Assembly: GCA_945861385.1 (NCBI GenBank)
Contig: CAMAUI010000044.1
Coordinates: forward strand, 1-34,274
Source of the DNA: Prosthecobacter debontii
GTDB taxonomy: Bacteria; Verrucomicrobiota; Verrucomicrobiia; Chthoniobacterales; Chthoniobacteraceae
Length of the DNA: 34,274 bases
Direction: 5' to 3'
The position numbers and the translations under genes were made by a program. Numbering within the stretch: position 1 is the first letter of the stretch; the number at the start of each line of letters is the position of its first letter. Shown here in pieces: positions 1 through 7,259 of the stretch. A model generated the notes under the pieces. That model did not search any database and was not told the DNA's origin. It was given only the letters and a program-made list of their open reading frames with translations.

Positions 1-58
1 CCTCAAGAGCGACGCGGGCCTTAAATGCGGCTTCGTGCCGCTTCCGTTTTTGTTTCAT
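1..58 (-). CDS. IS3-family transposase OrfA, N-terminal fragment (cut by window edge)
   Basis: Read from position 58 towards the window edge, the reverse strand gives MKQKRKRHEAAFKARVALE. This is the characteristic start of IS3-family OrfA proteins, in which a basic leader and an FKA-VALE segment open the helix-turn-helix domain that binds the element ends. Only 19 codons are inside the window, so neither the HTH core nor the frameshift region leading to OrfB can be checked. The reading is supported by an IS3-type end sequence a short distance upstream (outer edge at 148). The family call is confident; the IS3 subgroup cannot be decided from this much sequence. Confidence 0.72.
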   Translation of the reverse strand, partial: MKQKRKRHEAAFKARVALE

Positions 59-148
59 TTTTTGGTGGTTCGTTGTGTTGTGTTTGAACACGCCTCCCAC
101 CGCCATTTTATAGCTTAGCCCCTGGCCCGATTTTCGGGGTCCACCTCA
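1..148 (-). mobile_element. End of an IS3-family insertion sequence (partial)
   Basis: Reading the minus strand inward from 148 gives TGAGGTGGACCCCG, a typical IS3-family terminal inverted repeat beginning with TGA, followed about 90 bases later by the OrfA start codon at 58. A small internal hairpin (arms CCCGA/TCGGG, 126-138) lies just inside the end. The other end, OrfB and the direct target repeats are outside the window. The element sits 77 bases upstream of the first plus-strand start codon (225) and 133 bases before the polysaccharide gene, so it may have displaced that locus' original promoter or upstream neighbour. Confidence 0.65.
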
Positions 149-224
149 TTTTGAAGTTTTTTTACAGGACAGATTTTGGGGGAAACCTGCGGCAAAAAAT
201 CAGGCCCGATCCGACAGGTCAACA

Positions 225-290
225 ATGAAATCAAAAAAAGTTTCGGTTGTCAGAATTGGGACTTGGGGAATACACGATGAGTGCAAGTGA
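225..290 (+). CDS. Possible 21-residue leader peptide upstream of the O-antigen ligase gene
   Basis: An ATG at 225 opens a 21-codon frame with a basic start (MKSKKVSVVRIG) that ends in TGA at 288-290. That stop overlaps a GTG at 287-289 in the reading frame of the following membrane protein (GTGA overlap), a common arrangement for translational coupling. The peptide resembles no family I recognise. It could be a leader peptide, the remnant of a longer gene ruined by a frameshift, or chance. No clear ribosome binding site precedes it. Confidence 0.25.
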   Translation: MKSKKVSVVRIGTWGIHDECK

Positions 291-2185
291 ACGCGCTTTT
301 TTCCGCCCTGTTTGCCTCAGCTTTTGTTTTCATCCAGTGCTACATCAGCGGCACCCGTCTCGCGTTCAGCCTCCCTGCCTACGCGTTGATTGGCATTGCG
401 GGGGCAGTCGCAGTTTTCGGGCTGAGATCGAAGGGCGGAACGCCGGGTCGCGGATGCGTGGCTGCGATGGTGCTCTGCTTCGGCTACATTCTTGGCCGCG
501 CCTTTTGTTCGCCGGTGGACTACCTCGCAAGGGCGGATTTTTACATGGTTCTGGCATGCCTCGTTGTATACGGGCTGACCGTCCGGCACTTTTTTGAAAC
601 AAGTGCGCGTCTCTCGATCATCACTGCGATGTTTGTCCTCGCCTTGGCGGAGGTCCTCATCGGGCTATGGCAGTTCTCCAATTCGGATGGCTGGATGCCC
701 TTCGGGCTGATGCGCGCGGCAGTGGAGACGCGGGCGAGCGGAATGTTCATCAGCTCGATCCATTTCGCCGGGTATCTTGAGGCGATCGGCCCTTTTGCGC
801 TCGCGCTCATGGCGTGGGGCACGCGCAATCGTGGCGCACGCTTGCTCTCGGGTTTTATTGCGATGCTCTGCTACCTGGGCGTGGTGATTTCCGGAAGCCG
901 GGGCGGATGGCTGAGTTCCCTGTTTTCGCTCGGGGTATTTGCAGTGATCAGTTTCCTGCTGACGAAATGGACAAATCGCGCACGCCTCGGGATCTTTCTG
1001 CTTTCCAGCACGCTTGCAGTCATCGCAGCGGGCGCGGGCGTCCTCGCGCTGATGGAGCGGAGCGAGATGCTTCGCAAGCGCATGGATCTCGTGTCGCGAA
1101 TCGGCGCGGTCGCCTCGGGAGACAAGGCGGCGGGGCCCTACGACATCCGGGTATATAATTGGCAGGCCGCGCTGGACCAGTGGAAACTGGACCGCTGGAC
1201 CGGGACGGGCGCGGGCACCCATTTATATTACGGACGCCAATTCCGGCGTCCACAATTGCAGGCCGATCCGGAGCATGCGCACAGTGATTATCTGGAGCTG
1301 CTCGCCGAGTATGGGATCCTCGGGGCTGTCGGGATGGCGCTCTTTCTCGCCACCCACCTGCGCAGCGGTGCAAGGCGCTTCCGGCGACTCGTTCAACTGC
1401 GGGCCGAAGACCCATATGCTCCATCGCATGAGCTTGCGATCAACATCGGGGCGTTGACAGCCGTCAGCGCGTACCTCGCGCACTCAGTCGTGGATTTCAA
1501 TCTCCATCTCCCCGGCAACGCCCTGCTCTTTGCTTTTATTTTTGGAATCCTCGCCACGGAAAAAGTGCCGGCATCCCCGGCACAAGACGGGGATGATCCA
1601 ACGCCACGCCGATTCACCGCTGGCGGGGCACTGCTGCCGCCGCTCGGCATCGCACTCACCATCCTCTCAATCGCCAAGCTTCCCGGCGAGTACTGGTGCG
1701 AAAAGGCGCGTGTCGCCATCCGCGACGGACGCTACGCGGAGGCGATTACGTTCGCGGGGCGTGCCCTCGCCAGCGAAAAGCGCAACCCGTTCATCTACTA
1801 CCACCTTGGCCAGGCGCACCGCCGGAATGCGATGGTATCACCCCGGTACGTTGGTAAAACAGATCTCGAACTGGCCGAGAGAGCATACCGCGCCGGACTT
1901 GATCTCTTTCCTCAAGACGAAGCGCTTTGGGTTCGCCTCGGGCAGACACTGGATGCCCTTGCTGACTACAAAAATGCCAGGATCGCCTACGAAGCGGCAC
2001 TTCAATTGGATCCAAATTTAGGGATACTCTATGCCTACTACGCAAAACACCTCAAGACCGTAGGCCGCGAAGCTGAAGCCGAGGAAGCCATTGCTAAAGG
2101 CCAGAAATTGACCCCGATAAACCTGTCCACTTTTTTTATCCCCCCACCCCTTGCAAGCGAAGCGCCCGAGGCATCCGGCGAATAG
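281..2185 (+). CDS. O-antigen ligase/polymerase family membrane protein (Wzy_C type) with C-terminal TPRs
   Basis: This 634-residue protein has a run of hydrophobic helices over roughly residues 1-265 and again around 335-450. The large periplasmic loop carries EHAHSDYLELLAEYG (about residues 328-342), the typical conserved patch of the Wzy_C O-antigen ligase/polymerase family (PF04932). Residues about 480-610 contain TPR-like helices (for example ALWVRLGQTLDALADYKNAR and AYEAALQLDPN). Family members join or polymerise undecaprenyl-linked glycans on the periplasmic side of the inner membrane. Context agrees: a Wza-like exporter lies at 9088. The start is uncertain: GTG at 281 has GGGGAA about 10 bases upstream, while GTG at 287 would overlap the stop of the short frame at 225-290. 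Ligase versus polymerase cannot be decided. Confidence 0.85.
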   Translation: MQVNALFSALFASAFVFIQCYISGTRLAFSLPAYALIGIAGAVAVFGLRSKGGTPGRGCVAAMVLCFGYILGRAFCSPVDYLARADFYMVLACLVVYGLTVRHFFETSARLSIITAMFVLALAEVLIGLWQFSNSDGWMPFGLMRAAVETRASGMFISSIHFAGYLEAIGPFALALMAWGTRNRGARLLSGFIAMLCYLGVVISGSRGGWLSSLFSLGVFAVISFLLTKWTNRARLGIFLLSSTLAVIAAGAGVLALMERSEMLRKRMDLVSRIGAVASGDKAAGPYDIRVYNWQAALDQWKLDRWTGTGAGTHLYYGRQFRRPQLQADPEHAHSDYLELLAEYGILGAVGMALFLATHLRSGARRFRRLVQLRAEDPYAPSHELAINIGALTAVSAYLAHSVVDFNLHLPGNALLFAFIFGILATEKVPASPAQDGDDPTPRRFTAGGALLPPLGIALTILSIAKLPGEYWCEKARVAIRDGRYAEAITFAGRALASEKRNPFIYYHLGQAHRRNAMVSPRYVGKTDLELAERAYRAGLDLFPQDEALWVRLGQTLDALADYKNARIAYEAALQLDPNLGILYAYYAKHLKTVGREAEAEEAIAKGQKLTPINLSTFFIPPPLASEAPEASGE

Positions 2186-2244
2186 ACAAAATGGAACAGT
2201 GCTGCTGAGTCGACAGACCTGTAAATCCGGAGTATCGAGCGACC

Positions 2245-3015
2245 ATGCGTTCACTTTCCGTTCTTCTCCTTCTATCACTCACCGCCGCTGCCGCCGCCGC
2301 CGAGGGCAACCTGTTGTTAAACTCGAGCTTCGAGGTGCCAGCCGTGCAGGCGCGCACTGCCGAATCTGACGGTGCCAGCCCGGTCCGGGCGAAAGAAGGC
2401 ACGACTTCGTGGGCGCACTTTCAGTCCGTCGTGCGCCCGCAAGACAAGGACGGCGGGCAGATCATCATCGGGTTGACGAATGAAATTGCGCGCACGGGCA
2501 AGCAGTCCATTTTCGTGGATTTTCAAAATGTCACCGCCACGAAGCGCCGCTCCTTCCTGATGACCGATCTTGTTCCGGTCAAAGCCGGGCAGTCCTACCG
2601 CATCGGGATCTGGGGTCGCCTCGATCGCAAGCGTCCGCTCACACTCGACCAACGGCGTCCGTATTTGCGAGTCGAGATTGAGTATTTCACACCCGACCCA
2701 GAAAATCAGGCTGGAGACACCGACAACAGGAATGAATTGATTCCCGGCAGGACGTATCAGCTGTTTTTCGTCTCTTCCAAGTGGATGGAATACTACACAA
2801 CTGTCAGGACTCCCGAAGATGCGGGCTTCATGAAAGTGACCTTTCGCTGGGAGACCGGAAAGAAACCAGGCACGACTGACGGCGTGATTTATTTCGATGA
2901 TGCCTCGCTGCAGGCTGTGGCAGGCGGCGAGAACCCCGTGCCGCTCGATCCTGCGGCTAGCAAAGCAACACCTGCCGAGCCGGAAGAACACGAGACCCAG
3001 AAGGAAAAACCCTGA
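2245..3015 (+). CDS. Secreted protein with a carbohydrate-binding-module-like beta-sandwich
   Basis: The 256-residue product begins with a signal peptide (MRSLSVLLLLSLTAAAAAAE, cleavage near residue 19-20). The mature protein opens with NLLLNSSFEVP, the usual first strand of CBM4/9-like galactose-binding folds, and has the later GQSYRIGIWGRLD and GVIYFDDASLQ segments that such folds show at their middle and end. The tail (from about 225) is rich in Pro, Glu and Lys and probably disordered. It lies 59 bases after the O-antigen-ligase-like gene on the same strand, so it is probably co-transcribed and acts outside the inner membrane on or near polysaccharide. No catalytic domain is visible. The fold call is by pattern only; the ligand is unknown. 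Confidence 0.65.
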   Translation: MRSLSVLLLLSLTAAAAAAEGNLLLNSSFEVPAVQARTAESDGASPVRAKEGTTSWAHFQSVVRPQDKDGGQIIIGLTNEIARTGKQSIFVDFQNVTATKRRSFLMTDLVPVKAGQSYRIGIWGRLDRKRPLTLDQRRPYLRVEIEYFTPDPENQAGDTDNRNELIPGRTYQLFFVSSKWMEYYTTVRTPEDAGFMKVTFRWETGKKPGTTDGVIYFDDASLQAVAGGENPVPLDPAASKATPAEPEEHETQKEKP

Positions 3016-3132
3016 ACACGCGCTGTGGTCAGTCGCCCGCGCGAACCTCGCAAAATGCGCGCGCTTTGGCTGCGACCAAAATAGCGACGGTTGCTACGGA
3101 GCGAAGTTGCGCGAGGAATTTGCAGATAATTG

Positions 3133-3410
3133 ATTCGATTTATACGCTCAAGTCGCCGGAACGCCGGGCGAAGCGACGCGATTCCGGATGGAGCACTCCA
3201 CTGGATTGCGGTTTCCGGCCACTCGCCGGAAGCACCACGGGGCGGGTGGGCACTTGGAGGCTCCCGAAAACTCAGGGGCACTTTTTGTGTCTAACACGCA
3301 CTGAAGTGTTCGCGACGAGTCGCCGCGAACGGCACTCGGGTCGAGTGCTCCAGCCGGAAGCGCCCCACGCTTCGCCCGGTGTTCCTGCCGCGTGACCGTA
3401 TAAATCGAAT
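3133..3410. repeat. MITE-like element with about 67-bp imperfect terminal inverted repeats
   Basis: The left end (3133-3198) begins ATTCGATTTATACG, runs through CCGGGCGAAGCG and reaches GGAGCACTC. The right end (3343-3410) is the reverse complement of almost the same series: ATTCGATTTATACG, CCGGGCGAAGCG, GGAGCACTC. The match fades inward but continues for another 30-40 bases on each side. Inside are compact hairpins: GCACTCG/CGAGTGC (3332-3348), a 23-base near-perfect hairpin with GTTCGCG/CGCGAAC arms (3308-3330), and TTCCGG/CCGGAA arms around 3213-3231. There is no coding capacity, so a non-autonomous mobile repeat or REP-type doublet fits best. No clear target duplication is visible. Confidence 0.7.
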
Positions 3411-3655
3411 GACTGCGACAACCTCGAATGCGACATGGCCAGCAGAATGCGCTTTGCAACTGAAAATGTTCCGCATGGCGATGGGGCGACGGCCCCATCT
3501 GCGCAAGGATGCGCCGCTGGATGGTGAGCGTTATGCGACACCGAAACCAGCAGCTGCATTCAAATCCAGGATGCCAGCATTGGCTTCTGATGGATTCGTA
3601 CCGGGCGGAGTTTACTCAGCGTTATGGGAAGGCGTAGGGCCGTGGTAAAAAGGAA

Positions 3656-3679
3656 AGAGCCAGACTTAAGTCTGGCTCT
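3656..3679 (-). terminator. Rho-independent-like terminator after the Ala-rich secreted protein gene
   Basis: A perfect 24-base palindrome (arms AGAGCCAGACTT and its complement) lies 27 bases past the stop of the minus-strand gene at 3707. Read on the minus strand it is followed by TTCCTTTTTACC, a U-rich tail. The position, the perfect stem and the tail all fit termination of that gene. The lack of a spacer means the loop must open part of the stem. Confidence 0.6.
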
Positions 3680-3706
3680 CGCCGGGAAGTGCTGCGCTGA
3701 GTTGAG

Positions 3707-5434
3707 CTACCGATTGCGTTTGTCGGTTTCAGCGCCGGTGATGCCTTCGAATGCGTTTCCAGCAATGGTGCCGTCTTCGTAGATCACCGACGCTTGGAAC
3801 GCGCCGTTCATGCCATTGGTAAGGCCGGCATTGAGCGCGGCGAGGATCGTTGGCCCGAGGGTCTTGCCTGCGACGCTATTAGAACTCGTCTGAAGCTTGG
3901 CGGCGATCGCGTTGTGAATCTGCGGATTGATCATGCCCATCGCGTTGAGCGAATTGAGCGTGAGCCCGATGCTGCCCGAGGCGTCGTCGGCGACCCCGGC
4001 CTGAAACACCGCATCCTTGACAACTGCTTCCTTCGCATTGCCCCCGTTGATCGCGAATGCGGCGTCGCTAAAGACCTTTTTAGAGCCGGTGATGATGGTC
4101 TTGAGCAAGCTGATCACGAGGCTCGGCGCGTCTTTTCGGTTCGCCTTGGAATCGACCTGGAACACCGGCAGCCCCTTGATGGCGTTGAGCATGTAAGCCC
4201 CGATTTCGCCGATTTCGTCCACTCGGTTCGCCCGGGAATTCCGAACCATTTGCGTCGCGTCTGGGGTTGGATCGGTAGTCCGGATCGTTGGCCGAGTCGT
4301 GAGACCAAGGACGAGTGCCTTAGCGATGGCTGAGACCTTGGACTGCGCGATGCCAACGACTTTGACCTTAGTGGATCCTGGCTCTTGATTCGTAAGGCCA
4401 ATGCGCGCGCCAAGCGTGACGGCAATGCCTTGCACCTGCTCAGCATCGGCGACGAAGGAGACGTTACTGGCAAGCTCGGTAGAGTTCTTGACGGTCGCCG
4501 TGAAGAACGGGCTGATCGACGCTGTAGGAACAGTGAGGGGCGTCGTGCCGGTAATACCATCGAACAGCGCGTTCACAACACCCGCTGCCGCACTTGGAGT
4601 CGATGTCGAAGTGCCGGTAGCGATCTGGACGATGAATTTCGTGTTGTTGTCCTTGGTGCTCCCGGCGTTGTTGTTGCCTTTGACGACTGCGAGGGCAAAC
4701 GCCGCGGCCTCGGCATCGTCCACACCATCGGCACCCACGTATTCGGCGATCTGCTGGGATGCCTTGGTGAGTTTCTTGTCAGCGATGCCCTGCTTGGCGA
4801 GGTCTATGCGCTCCTGTGCCGTATCGAGGTCTGCGTTGAGCGTGCGTCCGCCGAGGATGGCCCCGATGGCAGTAGTCGATTTGGTGGCAAACCCCGCGAT
4901 CAGCAGCGCCTCGGTATTGTAATTGGCCGGAGCCACGCCGACTCGTGTAATAATCACGGCGGCGAAGTCGGGGATATTCGTCGGGTTCGCTGCGAAGTCG
5001 TTCTTGGCGGTCCCGGTCGCAGCGATTTCCGCCGCATTTCCCGTGAAGCTCTGCACGTTGGAGAGAATTTTGGGAAAGGTGCCGTTGGTATTGTTCAGGT
5101 TCGCAAGGACGGCGGTCGCCAACTGTGTGCCGATGCCGACTGCGCCGGCACCCGCGCCCTTGAGCGCTTCACCTGCGATGATCGAGGGGTCCAGTTCGAT
5201 GTTCGCCGTGTCGCCGATCGCAGCGATCGTCGCGTTCGAGAGATCTGTGGTGTTGGCAGCACCGATACGTGTCTTGGCGGTTTCCACGTCGGTGGTCGCG
5301 CCACCTGGAAGCTTGTTCGCGATGGCGAGGATTTCGCTTTCGCCGGCTTGCGCCTGTTCACGCATCGCGAGAAGGCCGACGAAGGCCAAGCCTAGGATCA
5401 GGGCTGTGCGAGGAAGTGAGGAGATGGATTGCAT
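3707..5434 (-). CDS. Ala-rich secreted repeat protein of unknown function
   Basis: The 575-residue product starts with a good signal peptide (MQSISSLPRTALILGLAFVGLL, cleavage probably after AQA near residue 30). The mature part is rich in Ala, Gly, Thr and Asn and poor in Cys and aromatic residues. It is built of loosely repeating helical units of the form IAxxLxxxxxxAAAIAxAV, each followed by Asn/Asp/Pro-rich turns. I recognise no catalytic motif and no membrane anchor after the signal. The start at 5434 is chosen because only this ATG yields a signal peptide; the same frame is open upstream but gives nothing protein-like. It is followed by a terminator (3656-3679). It interrupts the plus-strand polysaccharide genes and may be a later insertion. 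A periplasmic or extracellular structural role is a guess. Confidence 0.7.
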   Translation of the reverse strand: MQSISSLPRTALILGLAFVGLLAMREQAQAGESEILAIANKLPGGATTDVETAKTRIGAANTTDLSNATIAAIGDTANIELDPSIIAGEALKGAGAGAVGIGTQLATAVLANLNNTNGTFPKILSNVQSFTGNAAEIAATGTAKNDFAANPTNIPDFAAVIITRVGVAPANYNTEALLIAGFATKSTTAIGAILGGRTLNADLDTAQERIDLAKQGIADKKLTKASQQIAEYVGADGVDDAEAAAFALAVVKGNNNAGSTKDNNTKFIVQIATGTSTSTPSAAAGVVNALFDGITGTTPLTVPTASISPFFTATVKNSTELASNVSFVADAEQVQGIAVTLGARIGLTNQEPGSTKVKVVGIAQSKVSAIAKALVLGLTTRPTIRTTDPTPDATQMVRNSRANRVDEIGEIGAYMLNAIKGLPVFQVDSKANRKDAPSLVISLLKTIITGSKKVFSDAAFAINGGNAKEAVVKDAVFQAGVADDASGSIGLTLNSLNAMGMINPQIHNAIAAKLQTSSNSVAGKTLGPTILAALNAGLTNGMNGAFQASVIYEDGTIAGNAFEGITGAETDKRNR

Positions 5435-5590
5435 GGTTTCAGATACAAAAAGTTTGGGTGACTGAATGGCGAGGTGTTTTTTTGGAATCTCTTTGAAAGT
5501 GTCGCGCACAGCGCACCCGCGCAAGAAGATTGTTAAATAAATTTTTGGCGGCTGGGCCTGTCTCGGTCTGGTGCATACCCCAGAGGGTAG

Positions 5591-7141
5591 GTGGGATCGA
5601 ATCTTGTTGATGGTCTTTTTGTCGCCAACGAAATGGCCGCGCCAGACCGCCAGAACTTCATCACACAACTCTCGTGGAGCGTTGCGAAATCCAATCCGGT
5701 GGCGGCGGGAGCATTTTTCGGCGGGCTGGTTACGAACAATCCGAACTCCGCTTTCGATTCCGATGGCGAACTCGCGAACCTTGCCACTACCGTGATCGCT
5801 GACAACAAACTCAGGGATGCAATCGGAGACATCCTCGGCACCACGCCCGGAGCACATGGTGACAAGGACACCCTCACCGCTACACTCATCGCCGGGCAGA
5901 AAGTCAACACCCAGTCGCTGATCGTCCAGGGAGTCTTGCGGGCGGGCACCGCAGCGGATGTCGCGGGAGTTCTCGGCGCAGCTCTTCCCGCCTTCACCGC
6001 CAAATCTTCGGTTCGCATCGAAGCAGCCGGAACCGTCGTCGAGGGCAACTGGAATGACGCCGCAAAACTCAATAACATCACCAGTGCTTTTGCAGCAGCG
6101 CAGACGGTTTCCGACAAATCTAAAATCGGCATCTCGATCATTAACGCCGTTGGGACGGACAACCCCGATTCCGCCCAAGGCGCAATGGGGGCATTGATTG
6201 ACAGTGCCGGCGGCGTGGGCGATCCCCTTTCGTTCGGGTTGACCGTGATCCCAAAAATCAAGAGTTCCGCTGCGGCAGGCGCGGCATCCGCGGAAATTGC
6301 GACGCGGAATGGGAACCCCGTGACCACCGCATCCCAATTGATGACAAAGGCGGACGAGGCTGCGACGGACATTGCCCAGCGCATCTCCGCGCTTGGCTCT
6401 GTGGCGGACAAGACGGTGTTCGCCAGCCAGCTCGCGGACGCGAACCCAAAGTTCGTTGAAAACATCGCCGTCGGCACTTCGATTACGGATCCGTCCAATT
6501 CGGACGTGATCACCGGGAACGTCGTGACGCATGACCCTGCGGGGGACAAGAAGGCAATCGCGAAAGTCGGCAACATCGCAGGCGCCGTCGCTTCGGTCGT
6601 GGACGAGGAAAATGCGGCCGATATCGCCGCAACTCTTGGCGGGCTGATGAGCAATAACGGCTCAACGGATGAATTTCGTCCCTCGCCCGGAACGAGTGGC
6701 CGGCTGTGTCTCCATTTCTTCGCGTCTCTGCGCCTTTGCGCGAGAACCCCTGTTTCCATCGCCGCTTTAAAAGTTCAGTCGCGAAAATCGCCCCCACTCG
6801 CATGCGAAGCGGTGAAGGGAATTTTTTCCTTTATCTTATTGCGCCGCAATCGGACTCCTGCTCAAACGCATTCCATTTCGATGCACGAGACTGTTACCGG
6901 CATCGAAGTCCAATACCATGAGCGAATTCCTAAGCCGCTTCACATTTCAAGCGTCAAAAATGAATGCCCAGATTTGGGCGTTTGCATCCATTTTGTGGCT
7001 GCTGGTGCTCGCATGCGCGATTTCGAGCATCCTCTCGCAGCCATTCAGCAAGCGGCAGCGGATCGTCTGGATTTCCCTGATAGTCTGCGTGCCAATCCTT
7101 GGGCTTCTTGCATTTCTCCCCTTCTCGATCAGGTGGGATGA
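5591..7141 (+). pseudogene. Truncated Ala-rich repeat protein gene with a chimeric 3' end
   Basis: From GTG 5591, immediately after an in-frame TAG, the frame gives about 360 residues of the same Ala/Asn/Thr-rich style as the opposite-strand gene at 3707-5434, with segments such as SWSVAKSNPVAAGAFFGGLV and VGNIAGAVASVVDEENAADI. There is no signal peptide, so the 5' end appears to be missing. After about 6680 the character changes abruptly: the frame runs through a known type of intergenic repeat (6711-6748), then Cys/Arg/His-rich noise, and ends at 7141 inside the next gene (6918). I read the true coding remnant as 5591 to about 6680. An AGAGG sequence before the GTG leaves a small chance that the shortened protein is made. 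Confidence 0.5.
6711..6748 (+). repeat. Intergenic repeat, half-element (TCTCTGCGCCTTTGCGCGAG type)
   Basis: The segment contains CTTCGCGTCTCTGCGCC followed by TTTGCGCGAGAAC. It closely resembles two other places in this window, inside the 5' ends of nirV (33201-33239) and of the SCO gene (34080-34113). I recognise the motif as a dispersed intergenic repeat common in several bacterial phyla. Only the right half is seen here. It lies where the Ala-rich coding remnant stops making sense, so its insertion or recombination at this point may have replaced that gene's 3' end. Confidence 0.55.
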
Positions 7142-7238
7142 ACTGCCGACAGCGTTCCTCCTTCGTGGTTCAGCAAAGAAGGGGAAAACTTCGCGCTCAC
7201 GCCCTTCCCTGCCTCCCCCTGCACCGCCCAACCCCTGA
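6918..7238 (+). CDS. Small membrane protein, PLDc_N-like (two helices)
   Basis: The 106-residue product has two hydrophobic helices at about residues 18-40 and 48-68, separated by the basic turn QPFSKRQRIVW. The pattern W(I)SLIV-x-VPILG-LAFL resembles the N-terminal membrane segment of cardiolipin-synthase-like proteins (PLDc_N). No phospholipase D HKD motif follows; the tail is basic and Pro-rich (KKGKTSRSRPSLPPPAPP). ATG 6960 (MNAQIWAF) is an alternative start. It lies 21 bases before the beta-barrel gene in the same orientation. A role in the polysaccharide or envelope locus is inferred from position only. Confidence 0.55.
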   Translation: MSEFLSRFTFQASKMNAQIWAFASILWLLVLACAISSILSQPFSKRQRIVWISLIVCVPILGLLAFLPFSIRWDELPTAFLLRGSAKKGKTSRSRPSLPPPAPPNP

Positions 7239-7259
7239 TTGCACTCCCTTCCTTTCCTG

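Larger units (their letters stand above)
3016..3706. other. Gene-free 691-bp stretch with repeats and hairpins
   Basis: No convincing gene lies here. The stretch holds a long inverted-repeat element (3133-3410), then a hairpin-rich segment with ATGGGGC/GCCCCAT arms at 3481-3498 and GCGCA/TGCGC arms at 3501-3514, and finally a terminator-like palindrome at 3656-3679. A frame from ATG 3409 to 3648 would give 79 residues but begins inside the repeat's end, matches nothing I recognise and is probably fortuitous. The stretch separates the first two polysaccharide genes from an oppositely oriented secreted-protein gene. Confidence 0.6.

Noticed and set aside
3409-3648. 79-codon plus-strand frame after the inverted-repeat element
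   Set aside because: Its start codon lies in the repeat's last bases, there is no ribosome binding site, no recognised domain, and it crosses strong hairpins.
3707-6532. Uninterrupted minus-strand frame of 941 codons running through the Ala-rich gene and opposite the 5591 remnant
   Set aside because: Only the part from ATG 5434 begins with a signal peptide and looks like protein. The upstream part is Cys/Arg/Gly-rich antisense noise typical of GC-rich DNA.
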